Assembly: GCA_934169575.1 (NCBI GenBank)
Contig: CAKPOA010000002.1
Location: 1-64,000, forward strand
Direction of reading: 5' to 3'
From: an uncultured Clostridia bacterium
GTDB taxonomy: Bacteria; Bacillota; Clostridia; TANB77; CAG-508
Length of the DNA: 64,000 nucleotides
Each line of letters begins with the position of its first letter. Within the stretch, counting starts at the first letter, position 1. Below, piece by piece: positions 17,444-26,497 of the stretch. The notes below the pieces were generated by a model. The model had not been told where the DNA came from, made no database searches, and saw only the letters and a list, made by a program, of their open reading frames with translations. The position numbers and the translations under genes were made by a program.

Positions 17444-18046
17444 ATGAAAAAAGAAACAACAATTTTATCTTCAAGATTAAAAAACGAAATATCTACAGGG
17501 AAAATTCTACATTTAGATGGAGATAGAAAATATAGTGAAAAATCACGTAGATATTATCAAAAAGTAGGATTAAAAGCAATTGTAAAAAATATTCCTGAGA
17601 GTAAGCAACCAAAAGTAGTTTATAATTTATTAAAATATTATAATCCAGATATATTGGTTATAACTGGGCATGATGGTATGTTCCACAAAGAAAGAGGATA
17701 TAATGACATATATAATTACAAAAATTCACGTCATTTTATAGAAACTGTCAAAGAGGCTAGGAGATATGAGAAAGACTTTTTTAATGATATTGTTATATTT
17801 GCAGGAGCATGTCAAAGTTATTTTGAGGCTTTAATTATGGCTGGTGCAAATTTTGCATCATCACCTGCACGTATTCTAATAGATTTTCTTGATCCATTAA
17901 TTATTGCTAAAAAAGTTGCAACAACAGATTCTTTTAAATATATCACAATAGATGATATTGAATATGAACTCCGTGATGGAAGGCGCGGTGTTGGCGGAAT
18001 TGGAGCAAATGGTAAGCAAAAAAATAGTAATGTAATTTTATTGTAA
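17444..18046 (+). CDS. yabG: sporulation-specific protease YabG (short form)
   Basis: 200 residues. The blocks ILHLDGDRKYSEKSRRYYQK, PDILVITGHDGMF, RHFIETVKEARRYE and VIFAGACQSYFEALIMAGAN match YabG (peptidase U57), which processes spore coat proteins. Conserved His (ITGHD) and Cys (GACQS) are present and are candidate catalytic residues. Compared with B. subtilis YabG (about 290 residues) the N-terminal domain of about 80 residues is missing; the ATG has a perfect GGAGGTGA upstream, so this is the real start. Confidence 0.9.
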   Translation: MKKETTILSSRLKNEISTGKILHLDGDRKYSEKSRRYYQKVGLKAIVKNIPESKQPKVVYNLLKYYNPDILVITGHDGMFHKERGYNDIYNYKNSRHFIETVKEARRYEKDFFNDIVIFAGACQSYFEALIMAGANFASSPARILIDFLDPLIIAKKVATTDSFKYITIDDIEYELRDGRRGVGGIGANGKQKNSNVILL

Positions 18047-18139
18047 TATAAATGTAATAAAATTGTAACATTTTAAATTTCGACACAAAATTTCTTAGAG
18101 CGACAAGAGGTACAAGTTTTTTTTCATAAACTACCTCTT

Positions 18140-18168
18140 TTGACATTTTATGTATATTGTGGTATACT
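18140..18168 (+). promoter_or_regulatory. strong SigA promoter of veg
   Basis: TTGACA (18140-18145) and TATACT (18163-18168) are 17 bases apart, 30 bases before the veg start. The veg promoter of B. subtilis is a classic strong promoter, so conservation of strength fits. Confidence 0.75.
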
Positions 18169-18198
18169 AAGTGCAGAATTTGAATAGAGGGTGAGTAT

Positions 18199-18498
18199 AT
18201 GATTTGTTATGCTGATATTACTAATCTAAAATCAGATATTTTAGAAAAAATCGGACAAAAGATTATTATCAAAGGTTCTCTTGGTAGAAATAAATCCTTT
18301 GAAAAAGAAGCCACTATAGAAAAAGCGTATCCAAATATATTTACTGTAAAATATATTGATGATAAAAGAAACGGTACTTATACATATACAGATATCTTAA
18401 CAAGAACTGTAGAAGTAAATGTATTAAATGGTGATTCTTATAGTCCATTAATACCACCTATTCAAGATAATGGCAAGAAAAAGTCAAAAGTTATTTAA
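18199..18498 (+). CDS. veg: Veg protein
   Basis: 99 residues. ITNLKSDILEKIGQKIIIKG, GRNKSFEKEATIEKAYPNIF and TYTYTDILTRTVEV match the Veg (DUF1021) family, a small beta-barrel protein that stimulates biofilm matrix genes in B. subtilis. Next to yabG, as in other Firmicutes. GAGGGTGA precedes the ATG. The C-terminal 20 residues are an extra polar tail. Confidence 0.92.
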   Translation: MICYADITNLKSDILEKIGQKIIIKGSLGRNKSFEKEATIEKAYPNIFTVKYIDDKRNGTYTYTDILTRTVEVNVLNGDSYSPLIPPIQDNGKKKSKVI

Positions 18499-18515
18499 AA
18501 TAATCTGTATTTAAG

Positions 18516-18547
18516 TTAAAAAGATGTTGTTTTCAACATCTTTTTAA
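18516..18547. terminator. bidirectional terminator between veg and the ger operon
   Basis: The stem TTAAAAAGATGTTG/CAACATCTTTTTAA has a 4-base loop. It overlaps the stop codon of the tiny ger gene on the minus strand by four bases. Confidence 0.75.
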
Positions 18548-18723
18548 CTATTCCAAAATACAATATTGCTAAGTATTACACAAGATAATGTAAATGCAAA
18601 TATTGTAACACCTGCCAATTTCTTTTTCTCTTTCACATATTGGAATCTAGCATATGAAGAACAATAAAGAAAAAAATACAAAGTAATTATTAAAAAAAAT
18701 ATTTTAATAAATATATTATTCAT
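18544..18723 (-). CDS. 59-residue two-helix protein, candidate germinant-receptor D subunit
   Basis: The frame starts MNNIFIKIFFLIITLYFFLY and ends SCVILSNIVFWNS. Two hydrophobic helices (about 4-24 and 38-57) are joined by a charged loop with RFQYVKEKKK. The gerC stop codon is part of a TAAGGAGG sequence 12 bases before the ATG, so it is translated as the fourth gene of the ger operon. Some Bacillus and Clostridium ger operons carry a D gene for a two-helix protein of 55-80 residues that tunes germination. Size, topology and place match; sequence homology could not be tested. Confidence 0.6.
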   Translation of the reverse strand: MNNIFIKIFFLIITLYFFLYCSSYARFQYVKEKKKLAGVTIFAFTLSCVILSNIVFWNS

Positions 18724-18741
18724 AAATAATTTTTATCCTCC

Positions 18742-20118
18742 TTAATCTGAATTTAATATAGTACCATAAACTTTAGAATCAACATAAATATTAAATTTAC
18801 TTTTTAAATATCTTTCACTCCAATTAAATTGCTTCCATTCAGGTATAGTTTTAAATTCATGTTTAGCATATTTATAAAATCCATTTATGTCGCATTTATA
18901 TTCTGATATGGTTTTATTTAAAAATTCTGATATTTTACTTTGTAAATATTCATCAACTAATTTTGAAAATTCTCTTAAATCTTTTTTAGGTAAATTTCCA
19001 TTTAACTTGTTCATACCAACAATTGTTCCATCTACTTTTATATATATAGTAATAATTGGATTTTCTCCAGATAAATCAACTTCTATTTTCGGCTGAGTAT
19101 TTTCTATTAATTCAACATCAATATTATTATCATCTTTATCTTTTATTGTTATTAAACTGGAATTTACCTCACCTGCAATTAATGTATGACATAAAGTTTC
19201 TGTAGCAGTTAAGTCACCTATATATTTGTCTTTATTAAAAACCGCAAGTCCAATATTTTCTGTACCTCTTTGTCCTATAATTGGTGAATTTCCCGCAACA
19301 ATTGTATCTGTAGAAATTTCATTTTTATTTTCTTTAACTTCCATTTCCGCTTCTTTCTCAGACAAAATATCTTGTTCATTTAAATTTTTATCTTCTGCTG
19401 AATTGCCTGAACTCTTTGAACCACTGGAACTCTCTGAACTTTTTGAACTACTTGAACTATCTGAAGCGGCTTGTTCTGAAGAATTACTTGGCTCTGGAAG
19501 TGCTTCTTTATTTAGTCCACCAAGTATTGCTAGATTTCCACAATCATCATTTAATAAATAATTATAAAATTCACCTATAGTTACATCTGATGTATATCCT
19601 GTATATTCACTACTATTTACAAAAATATCATAATATTTTGTTAAAACTTTTTCTAATTTGGATACTGATTGTTGTATATATTCTACAGCTGTGCATTTGC
19701 TAACTATCAAATTTGTTGTTGGTCTAACTTGAATATTATTCATAAGATCTGTAACTTCTGATAAAATACCTTTTTTAGCCATATCTTCTGAAAATATTAT
19801 CACTTTGCAATGTGCTAAATTGACTTTTTTTCCTGTATACCCATTTATCATATTTATTGCACTACTTATTGAAGGTGCAATAACATTATCTAAAATAGGT
19901 TTTGAAGATTTAGAAGATTCTCCACTTGAAAATGATGAACTATCTATAAATTCAAATGTTACTTTTAAATTTTTGCCATCTTCATTTAAGTCAATTCCAA
20001 GAGCTGTAATATAAGCTATATTTTCCATATTGTTAGATTTATAAGATAATGAAAAAGCATATATAAAAATTATTGTAACAATTATTATCATTAAATACAT
20101 TATTACATTTTTTTTCAC
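18742..20118 (-). CDS. gerC: Ger(x)C-family germination protein (GerC subunit)
   Basis: 458 residues. The conserved MENIAYITALGIDLNEDGK start of the GerC domain, the KVNLAHCKVIIFSEDMAKKG block, the RPTTNLIVSK block and the C-terminal third-domain motif are present. A Ser/Glu-rich low-complexity insertion sits at about 210-265. GerC is normally a lipoprotein; here the N-terminal hydrophobic helix (4-24) is not followed by a lipobox cysteine, so it is probably an uncleaved membrane anchor. The ATG overlaps the gerB stop by four bases. Confidence 0.92.
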   Translation of the reverse strand: MKKNVIMYLMIIIVTIIFIYAFSLSYKSNNMENIAYITALGIDLNEDGKNLKVTFEFIDSSSFSSGESSKSSKPILDNVIAPSISSAINMINGYTGKKVNLAHCKVIIFSEDMAKKGILSEVTDLMNNIQVRPTTNLIVSKCTAVEYIQQSVSKLEKVLTKYYDIFVNSSEYTGYTSDVTIGEFYNYLLNDDCGNLAILGGLNKEALPEPSNSSEQAASDSSSSSKSSESSSGSKSSGNSAEDKNLNEQDILSEKEAEMEVKENKNEISTDTIVAGNSPIIGQRGTENIGLAVFNKDKYIGDLTATETLCHTLIAGEVNSSLITIKDKDDNNIDVELIENTQPKIEVDLSGENPIITIYIKVDGTIVGMNKLNGNLPKKDLREFSKLVDEYLQSKISEFLNKTISEYKCDINGFYKYAKHEFKTIPEWKQFNWSERYLKSKFNIYVDSKVYGTILNSD

Positions 20119-21209
20119 AATTTTGACCTCCTATCTTGTATAACTTTTTTTAAATTAGCACATATCAAAATTGTAAATCCACCACCTATACATATGCTAA
20201 AAAATAATATTTTTATAAATTCATTTTGTACTATATCTAATTCATAATATGAATTAAATATAATTGAAATACTAAAAATTAATAACATTAGTGGATATAC
20301 TAAAGGTTTTTCATCTTTAATACTTAATATGTTTTTTAATATTTTTAAAATTAAATTAGCAGTAATTCCCATATAACTCAAAAATGCCATAATCCTAATC
20401 AACAAAAATGCTGAATCTAATCTTTGAAAAAATGTTCCAAATTCTATATATCTAGAAACAATATATATAGGAAATAATTGTCCATTTACCATTTTATCAT
20501 TAAACATTAAAGTAATTGTTGATATTGTTACAATCATAAATATTGAAGACACTACTATTCCCCATATAGATATTTTCAATAATTTATCACTATTTTTTAG
20601 TACTGGTGGAAGAAAAAATATATATGCAATTCCTCCAAATGAATATAAGCTGGATATTCCTTTTATAAATGTTGAATCTATCCCATTACCAAATATAGGG
20701 TAAATATTTTGCATATCAAAATTTTTCAAATTTCCCACAAATGCTAATATTAAAGTTATAAGAGATATTGGTAAAATAACACTATTTACCCTTATAGAAG
20801 CATTATTTTTAAGATTGCATATTATACCAGTTGCAATAATAAATAATAAATTTATATATACTCTATTTGTTATTGGATAATATATTATTTTTAATACTTC
20901 AACCAATTTGCATAATAATGTTGATGCAGTTGCTAAAAAATAAAATATAAATAATATTCCAACAATTACTTTTAAAAATTTTCCGCCTAAATATTCTGAT
21001 ATATCTAATATTCCAACACCAACAAATTTTCTATATAGAGTACAAATTAGTATTGTTAAAATTATAGAAATTATTCCAACATATACTGAATTTAAAATAC
21101 TTGCAGATGAAAAACTTTCTATTGCAACTTGATTTACTATTAAAATTGATATATTCGTGCAAGTTGTTATAATTAAAGTTACAGCTTGTCTACTACTTAA
21201 TTTCTCCAC
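20115..21209 (-). CDS. gerB: spore germination permease (GerB subunit)
   Basis: 364 residues with ten hydrophobic segments of the GerAB/APC transporter fold; the N-terminus SSRQAVTLIITTCTNISILI is typical. GerB subunits form the ligand-binding part of the inner-membrane germinant receptor. It overlaps gerA by 13 bases and gerC by 4, indicating a tightly coupled operon. The germinant cannot be predicted from the sequence. Confidence 0.93.
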   Translation of the reverse strand: MEKLSSRQAVTLIITTCTNISILIVNQVAIESFSSASILNSVYVGIISIILTILICTLYRKFVGVGILDISEYLGGKFLKVIVGILFIFYFLATASTLLCKLVEVLKIIYYPITNRVYINLLFIIATGIICNLKNNASIRVNSVILPISLITLILAFVGNLKNFDMQNIYPIFGNGIDSTFIKGISSLYSFGGIAYIFFLPPVLKNSDKLLKISIWGIVVSSIFMIVTISTITLMFNDKMVNGQLFPIYIVSRYIEFGTFFQRLDSAFLLIRIMAFLSYMGITANLILKILKNILSIKDEKPLVYPLMLLIFSISIIFNSYYELDIVQNEFIKILFFSICIGGGFTILICANLKKVIQDRRSKL

Positions 21210-22831
21210 TTCATACTCACCTCACTCTGAGATTGATTTTTCTTTGGCGCTAAATATTTACTCCTATATTCTTGTTTCCAAAATGGTGATATGAAATAGT
21301 TTTTACCTGTATTTAAATTTGATGCTGAAATTGGAGTTATATAATTTACGCCAAATGATTTTAAACTAGATATTGTTGCTATATATACGACAATTCCAAG
21401 ACCGATTCCTAAAAATCCAGCAATATATCCAAGTATTATAAATCCAAATCTATATACTCTTAAATGAAATCCAAAACTAAAATCTGGTATTGTAAAAGAT
21501 GCAAGTCCTGTTATAGCTACAATGATTATTAAAATTGGACTTACAATATTTGCAGATACTGCTGCATCACCTAAAATCAGTGCACCTACAATTCCAAGTG
21601 TAGCACCTATTGCTGATGGACTTCTAAGTCCTCCTTCTCTTATTAGTTCAAATGCTATTTCCATTATTAATAATTCAAATATTATTGGAAATGGAACATT
21701 TTCTCTTGCAGCAAGTATTGAAAACATTAATTCTGTTGGCAATAATTCTTGATGAAAACTTGTTATTGCTATATACATCCCTGGTAATAATAATGTTAAA
21801 ATAAATGCTAAAAATCTTATTTCTCTTAAAAAATTTGCAAATAATGGTTTTAAATTTGAATCTTCAGGTGAATTTAAAAAATCTGTCATAACAGATGGAA
21901 TAATTAATACATATGGATTTCCATTAACCATTATTATTGCTCTTCCTTGCATTATTGCTTTTACACACTTGTCTGGTCTTTCTGTTGATAAAATTTGTGG
22001 TATACCTGTTGTCAAATAATCATCTTGAATTAGTTGCTCTAATTGTCCTGTTGAAGTTAATGTGTCTATATCTAAATTATTTAATCTATGTCTTGCTTCT
22101 GCAACTAGATCTGAATTTGTAATATTTTGCATATAACATAATGCACATTTGGTTTTACTTATATTACCTATAGATATATTTTCGATGATTAATTTTTCAT
22201 TATTAACTAACCTTCTTAATAATGATGTATTTGTTCTTATATTTTCTACAAATGCTTCTTGTGGACCTTTTATAACATTTTCGCTTATTGGCTTATCTAT
22301 ATTTCGTTGTTTAAATCCTTTTACATCTATATTAAAGGCAACTTCTATAGTATCAATAAATAATACACAATTTCCAGAATTTATACTATCACATATTTTA
22401 TTGAATTCTGTTTCTTCTATTACATTATTTTGTGGTATTAAAGCATTATAGATATAATCTTTTAGCTCTTCTTTTCTTATTATCTCTACTTTATTGGATT
22501 CATTTTTTTCATATGTGTTATTCTTATTTCTCATCATCAATGGTTTTAATACATAATTATTTATTAAATCTGAATTTGTCATTCCATCTATAAAAAATAA
22601 AAATGCTCTATATTTTTTATTTTCTGCAAGTAGAAAAAATTCTCTTACCACAATATCACTGTTAATTGCTGTATTGTATTTTATATTCATATATTCTAAA
22701 TTTTTATCATATGACTTATATACTTTTTGGTTTTCATCTTCTTTTTGGCTTTTTTCATTTTTTATTGATTGTTGTATTGTAAAATTATATTCTTTATTTG
22801 GTTCATATTTGAACATTGCTTTTAAACTCAT
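21197..22831 (-). CDS. gerA: spore germination protein (GerA subunit)
   Basis: 544 residues from the ATG at 22829-22831 (MSLKAMFK), which has AAGGAG upstream; an earlier in-frame start at 22864 lies before that site. The soluble N-terminal domain is followed by a membrane region with the conserved LPGMYIAITSFHQELLPTEL and AFELIREGGLRSPSAIGATL segments typical of GerA, which forms the receptor ion channel. First gene of gerA-gerB-gerC-(D). Repeat copy 2 lies immediately upstream. Confidence 0.95.
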   Translation of the reverse strand: MSLKAMFKYEPNKEYNFTIQQSIKNEKSQKEDENQKVYKSYDKNLEYMNIKYNTAINSDIVVREFFLLAENKKYRAFLFFIDGMTNSDLINNYVLKPLMMRNKNNTYEKNESNKVEIIRKEELKDYIYNALIPQNNVIEETEFNKICDSINSGNCVLFIDTIEVAFNIDVKGFKQRNIDKPISENVIKGPQEAFVENIRTNTSLLRRLVNNEKLIIENISIGNISKTKCALCYMQNITNSDLVAEARHRLNNLDIDTLTSTGQLEQLIQDDYLTTGIPQILSTERPDKCVKAIMQGRAIIMVNGNPYVLIIPSVMTDFLNSPEDSNLKPLFANFLREIRFLAFILTLLLPGMYIAITSFHQELLPTELMFSILAARENVPFPIIFELLIMEIAFELIREGGLRSPSAIGATLGIVGALILGDAAVSANIVSPILIIIVAITGLASFTIPDFSFGFHLRVYRFGFIILGYIAGFLGIGLGIVVYIATISSLKSFGVNYITPISASNLNTGKNYFISPFWKQEYRSKYLAPKKNQSQSEVSMKWRN

Positions 22832-22888
22832 CTTTTTTTCTCCTTCGTTTACTATTATTTGCACATTTTTACATTTTATACATTTCTT

Positions 22889-23040
22889 AAAACTCTAATA
22901 TAATATTATTTTTTTCTATACCTTGCAGTCGCAATTTTCGTTTCAAAAATTAATATAATGAAAATTGCTCCAATCGCACTCGCGTTGCTCGTTTGGTCGC
23001 TTACGCGGTATTTCATAAAATAATATTATATTAGAGTTTT
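22889..23040 (-). repeat. interspersed palindromic repeat, copy 2
   Basis: 152 bp, core in reverse orientation. The outer stem is a perfect 24-bp inverted repeat (22889-22912 with 23017-23040), unrelated in sequence to the stems of the other copies. The core has the CCGCGTAAGCGACC subtype. It lies between the divergent gerA and sigG genes. Confidence 0.9.
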
Positions 23041-23126
23041 ATGTTTAATGTAAACTTACATATTAAGAATATTTTTAAATATTCTGGAAATAATTATATT
23101 AAATTTATTTTTCTAGGAGGTTTTTA

Positions 23127-23900
23127 GTGATACACAAAGTAGAGATATGTGGTGTTAATACTTCAAAATTACCGGTTTTAACAAATAAAGAAAAATCTGA
23201 ATTATTTATTAAAATAAAAAATGGAGATGAAAATGCAAGACAGAAATTTATTAATGGAAATTTAAGATTGGTTTTATCTGTTATTCAAAGATTTTTAGGC
23301 AGAACAGATTCACCAGATGATCTTTTTCAAGTTGGTTGTGTTGGTTTAATTAAAGCAATTGATAATTTTGATTTAACACAAAATGTTCAATTTTCAACTT
23401 ATGCAGTTCCTATGATTATTGGAGAAATTAGAAGATATTTAAGAGATAATAATACAATTAGAGTTAGTCGTTCAACTAGAGATTTGGCATATCGAATTAT
23501 TCAATATAAAGAAAATTATTTAAAAGATTTTGGAAAAGAACCTAAAATTGAAACAATTGCCAAAGATTTAGAAACTACTGTTGAAGATATTGCATTTAGC
23601 TTAGATGCAATTCAAGATCCTGTTTCTTTGCAAGAACCTGTTTATAATGATGGTACAGATAATTTGTATATTATGGATCAAGTTAAAGATTCCAAAAATT
23701 CTGATGAACTCTGGGCTGAAAATTTGACAATAATTCAAGCTATGAAAAAACTTAATGATAAAGAAAAAGAAATTATTATTAGACGCTTTTTTGATGGTAG
23801 AACTCAAATGGAAGTTGCAAGTGAAATTGGTATTTCTCAAGCTCAAGTTTCACGCCTTGAAAAAAATGCTATTGATCATATTCGAAGATTATATGTTTAA
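23127..23900 (+). CDS. sigG: RNA polymerase sporulation sigma factor SigG
   Basis: 257 residues from a GTG start with AGGAGG upstream. The N-terminus (KVEICGVNTSKLPVLTN) is the SigG-specific extension that distinguishes it from SigF. Region 2 (DDLFQVGCVGLIKAIDNFDL, FSTYAVPMIIGEIRRYLRDN) and region 4 (QMEVASEIGISQAQVSRLEK) are intact. SigG drives late forespore genes, including ger operons. In many Firmicutes it follows spoIIGA-sigE; here it stands alone. Confidence 0.95.
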   Translation: MIHKVEICGVNTSKLPVLTNKEKSELFIKIKNGDENARQKFINGNLRLVLSVIQRFLGRTDSPDDLFQVGCVGLIKAIDNFDLTQNVQFSTYAVPMIIGEIRRYLRDNNTIRVSRSTRDLAYRIIQYKENYLKDFGKEPKIETIAKDLETTVEDIAFSLDAIQDPVSLQEPVYNDGTDNLYIMDQVKDSKNSDELWAENLTIIQAMKKLNDKEKEIIIRRFFDGRTQMEVASEIGISQAQVSRLEKNAIDHIRRLYV

Positions 23901-23947
23901 AAAGATTGCTTTTATACAATTAATTACTGTATAAAAGCAATCTTTTT
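23899..23947. terminator. bidirectional terminator between sigG and secG
   Basis: A perfect 20-bp stem (AAAAAGATTGCTTTTATACA and its complement) with a 9-base loop and T-runs on either strand. It follows both convergent genes. Confidence 0.85.
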
Positions 23948-23955
23948 ATAAAATA

Positions 23956-24204
23956 TTATAAAGAATAAATTGTTCCTAAAACTATACAAAGAATTACTAA
24001 AATTATTCCTAATATTATAGTCCATCTTTTTTGCTTTCCTTCCTTAGTATTACCCTTATTTTTTTCATAGAAGTTATTTGCAGATGAACCTGTAATTGTT
24101 GATGATAATCCCTCATCTTGTTTTGATTGTAACATTGCTAATATTATTATTGCCAAACATATTACAAAATAGATTACCATAAATATTATTTTTAATACTT
24201 GCAT
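23956..24204 (-). CDS. secG: preprotein translocase subunit SecG
   Basis: 82 residues with two membrane helices (about 3-23 and 60-80) joined by a loop containing LQSKQDEGLSSTITG, a SecG hallmark. It assists SecYE-SecA export. It is preceded by GGAGGAGGAG and read after rpmF. Confidence 0.93.
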   Translation of the reverse strand: MQVLKIIFMVIYFVICLAIIILAMLQSKQDEGLSSTITGSSANNFYEKNKGNTKEGKQKRWTIILGIILVILCIVLGTIYSL

Positions 24205-24228
24205 TTTCTCCTCCTCCTTAGGGGATTA

Positions 24229-24411
24229 TTAGTCTTCTTTTTTTTCTACTATTTGTTTTCCATCATAGTATCCACAATTTGAACATAATGTGTGTGGTAA
24301 TACTGGTTCTCCACAATTTGAACATTTTGCAAATTTTGGTGTTTCTAATTTCCATGTTGATCTTTTGCTATGTGTTCTTGCTTTTGACCATCTTCTTTTT
24401 GGTTGTGCCAT
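24229..24411 (-). CDS. rpmF: 50S ribosomal protein L32
   Basis: 60 residues; the start MAQPKRRWSKARTHSKRSTW is diagnostic. Four cysteines (CSNCGEPVLPHTLCSNC) form the zinc ribbon, so this is the zinc-binding form. The usual upstream neighbour, a YceD/DUF177 gene, is absent. Followed by secG. Confidence 0.97.
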   Translation of the reverse strand: MAQPKRRWSKARTHSKRSTWKLETPKFAKCSNCGEPVLPHTLCSNCGYYDGKQIVEKKED

Positions 24412-24533
24412 CTATATTCCCTCCTCTTGTACTAGATATATATGTATACCTTATTTCTCATTTTTATTGATACTTTAAAATTATACCCTTTTTTTTGTAT
24501 TTTGTCAACCATTTTTACAGTATTTTCATGTAA

Positions 24534-26369
24534 TTAACTAAAATATTTTTCTAACCACATATTTACCTGGCATAAATAAGCCATTAATTGTGGTCCTGTC
24601 ATCAATTGTCCAAACCATGGTCTAGTAAATGCCTTTCCATCTGTTTCAATAATATCTAAAATATATTTTCTATTAAATATCCAGTTTATTGGGGCATCTT
24701 CTTTTTTCATAATATCTGAAAGCATTGATTTTACAACTTTTAAATAATTAGGATTATGAGTTTTAGGATATGGAGATTTTTTTCTATCAACAATTTCTTT
24801 TGGAAGAAAATCTTTACATACATATCTTAATAAACCTTTTTCACGTCCATTTAATGCTTTCATCTCCCATGGTACATTCCACATATATTGTGCAAGTCTA
24901 TAATCACAAAAAGGTACTCTTATTTCAAGCCCATTATACATTCCCATTCTATCTGTTCTTTCTAAAAGTGTTTGCATAAACCAATTTATTGTTAAATATG
25001 ATATTTTTCTTTTTTCTGCTGTTTGTTTAGAATCACATTCTAAAATTTCTACTTCAGCCAAACTTTCATTATATCTAAAATCAATATATTCTTTTAAATT
25101 TACCTTTTTAGCAATTTCTGAATTTAGCAATTGTTGTCTTTCTTCTATTGCTATAGACCATGGAAAAGTTCCTGAATTTAAAGCATCTTCTCTAAAAAAC
25201 CATGGATATCCACCAAATATTTCATCTGCACATTCCCCCATTAAAGTTACGGTTTGTTCTTTTTTTACATTTTTACAAAATAATAATAAAGATGAATCAA
25301 CATCTGCCATTCCTGGTAAATCTCTTGCAATCATTGCATCTTTCAAATATTTAGCAAGCTCTGGAGTATCAAGTAATATTTTTTTGTTTGTTGAGTACGT
25401 ATTTTCTATCATAAGATCAATATAGTAATTATCTGAATTTGGTTGAAAATCTGACTTTACAAAATTCTTATCATTATCCACATAATCCACAGAATATGTA
25501 CTAATTGGGGATAATCCGTGCTTTTTACAATAATTTGCAGCAAATTTTGTAATTATACTTGAATCAAGTCCTCCTGAAATAAATGTGCATAATGGTACAT
25601 CTGACACCAATTGTCTACTTATTGCATCTTCTAACAAAAATTTTAATTTATCACATGTTTGCTCAAAATCATCTGTATGTGGCATACTTTTTAAGCCCCA
25701 ATATTTTTCTATATATAATCCAAATTTATTATATATTGCAAAATGCGCAGGTTTTATTTCATAAATATTTTTATAAACTGTAATACCTGGAGTGTGTGCA
25801 GGTCCAATCCCAACTAATTCAGCAATCCCCTGTTCTTCTAATTTTTTTTCTACTTTTGGATATTCAAATATTGCCTTTAGTTCTGATGCAAATATAAATG
25901 TATTATCAACCTGTGTATAAAATAATGGTTTAACTCCAAAATGATCTCTTGCTAAAAATAATTCATTTTTTTTGCTATCCCAAATTGCAAATGCAAAAAT
26001 TCCATTTAAATGATCTACTACATTTTTTCCATAATAAATATAACTCTTTAGTAAAACTTCTGTGTCACAATGCCCATTAAATTCAAATCCATTTTCTAAA
26101 AGTGTTTTTTTAAGTTCTTTTGTATTATATATTTGACCATTATATACTATAGCATATTCCCCAAATTCGTATTTTTCTATCATTGGTTGTTTTCCACCAT
26201 CAGGGTCAATTACAATTAATCTTTTATGTCCTAATGCTACATTTTCATTTATATATAATCCTTCTTCATCTGGCCCACGGTTTGAAAGTGTTTGTGTCAT
26301 TTTGTTTAATATTTCCTTTTGGTTTGAAATATTTTCTTTATAATTTACAAATCCTACAATTCCACACAT
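24534..26369 (-). CDS. asnB: glutamine-hydrolysing asparagine synthetase B
   Basis: 611 residues. Cys2 (MCGIVGFVN) is the glutaminase nucleophile, followed by SNRGPDEEG and YNGQIYNTKEL of the class II amidotransferase domain (1-200). The synthetase domain carries the PP-loop FISGGLDSSIITKFA and later GECADEIFGGYPWFF. It makes Asn from Asp, Gln and ATP. It stands alone with normal length; no T-box is seen in the 130-base upstream gap. Confidence 0.95.
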   Translation of the reverse strand: MCGIVGFVNYKENISNQKEILNKMTQTLSNRGPDEEGLYINENVALGHKRLIVIDPDGGKQPMIEKYEFGEYAIVYNGQIYNTKELKKTLLENGFEFNGHCDTEVLLKSYIYYGKNVVDHLNGIFAFAIWDSKKNELFLARDHFGVKPLFYTQVDNTFIFASELKAIFEYPKVEKKLEEQGIAELVGIGPAHTPGITVYKNIYEIKPAHFAIYNKFGLYIEKYWGLKSMPHTDDFEQTCDKLKFLLEDAISRQLVSDVPLCTFISGGLDSSIITKFAANYCKKHGLSPISTYSVDYVDNDKNFVKSDFQPNSDNYYIDLMIENTYSTNKKILLDTPELAKYLKDAMIARDLPGMADVDSSLLLFCKNVKKEQTVTLMGECADEIFGGYPWFFREDALNSGTFPWSIAIEERQQLLNSEIAKKVNLKEYIDFRYNESLAEVEILECDSKQTAEKRKISYLTINWFMQTLLERTDRMGMYNGLEIRVPFCDYRLAQYMWNVPWEMKALNGREKGLLRYVCKDFLPKEIVDRKKSPYPKTHNPNYLKVVKSMLSDIMKKEDAPINWIFNRKYILDIIETDGKAFTRPWFGQLMTGPQLMAYLCQVNMWLEKYFS

Positions 26370-26497
26370 AAAATCCTCCTAATATTTTTTATACTAATTA
26401 TTTTATGCTGAGAATTTTAAATGTTGTTTTATTTTACTAAAATTTTTTTACTGTGGCAATTTTGACAATAATTACATAAGATATTCTGGGTGATATA

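Noticed and set aside
26370..26497. T-box or other riboswitch before asnB
   Set aside because: Only 130 bases are available and the conserved T-box sequence AGGGTGGNACCGCG is absent.
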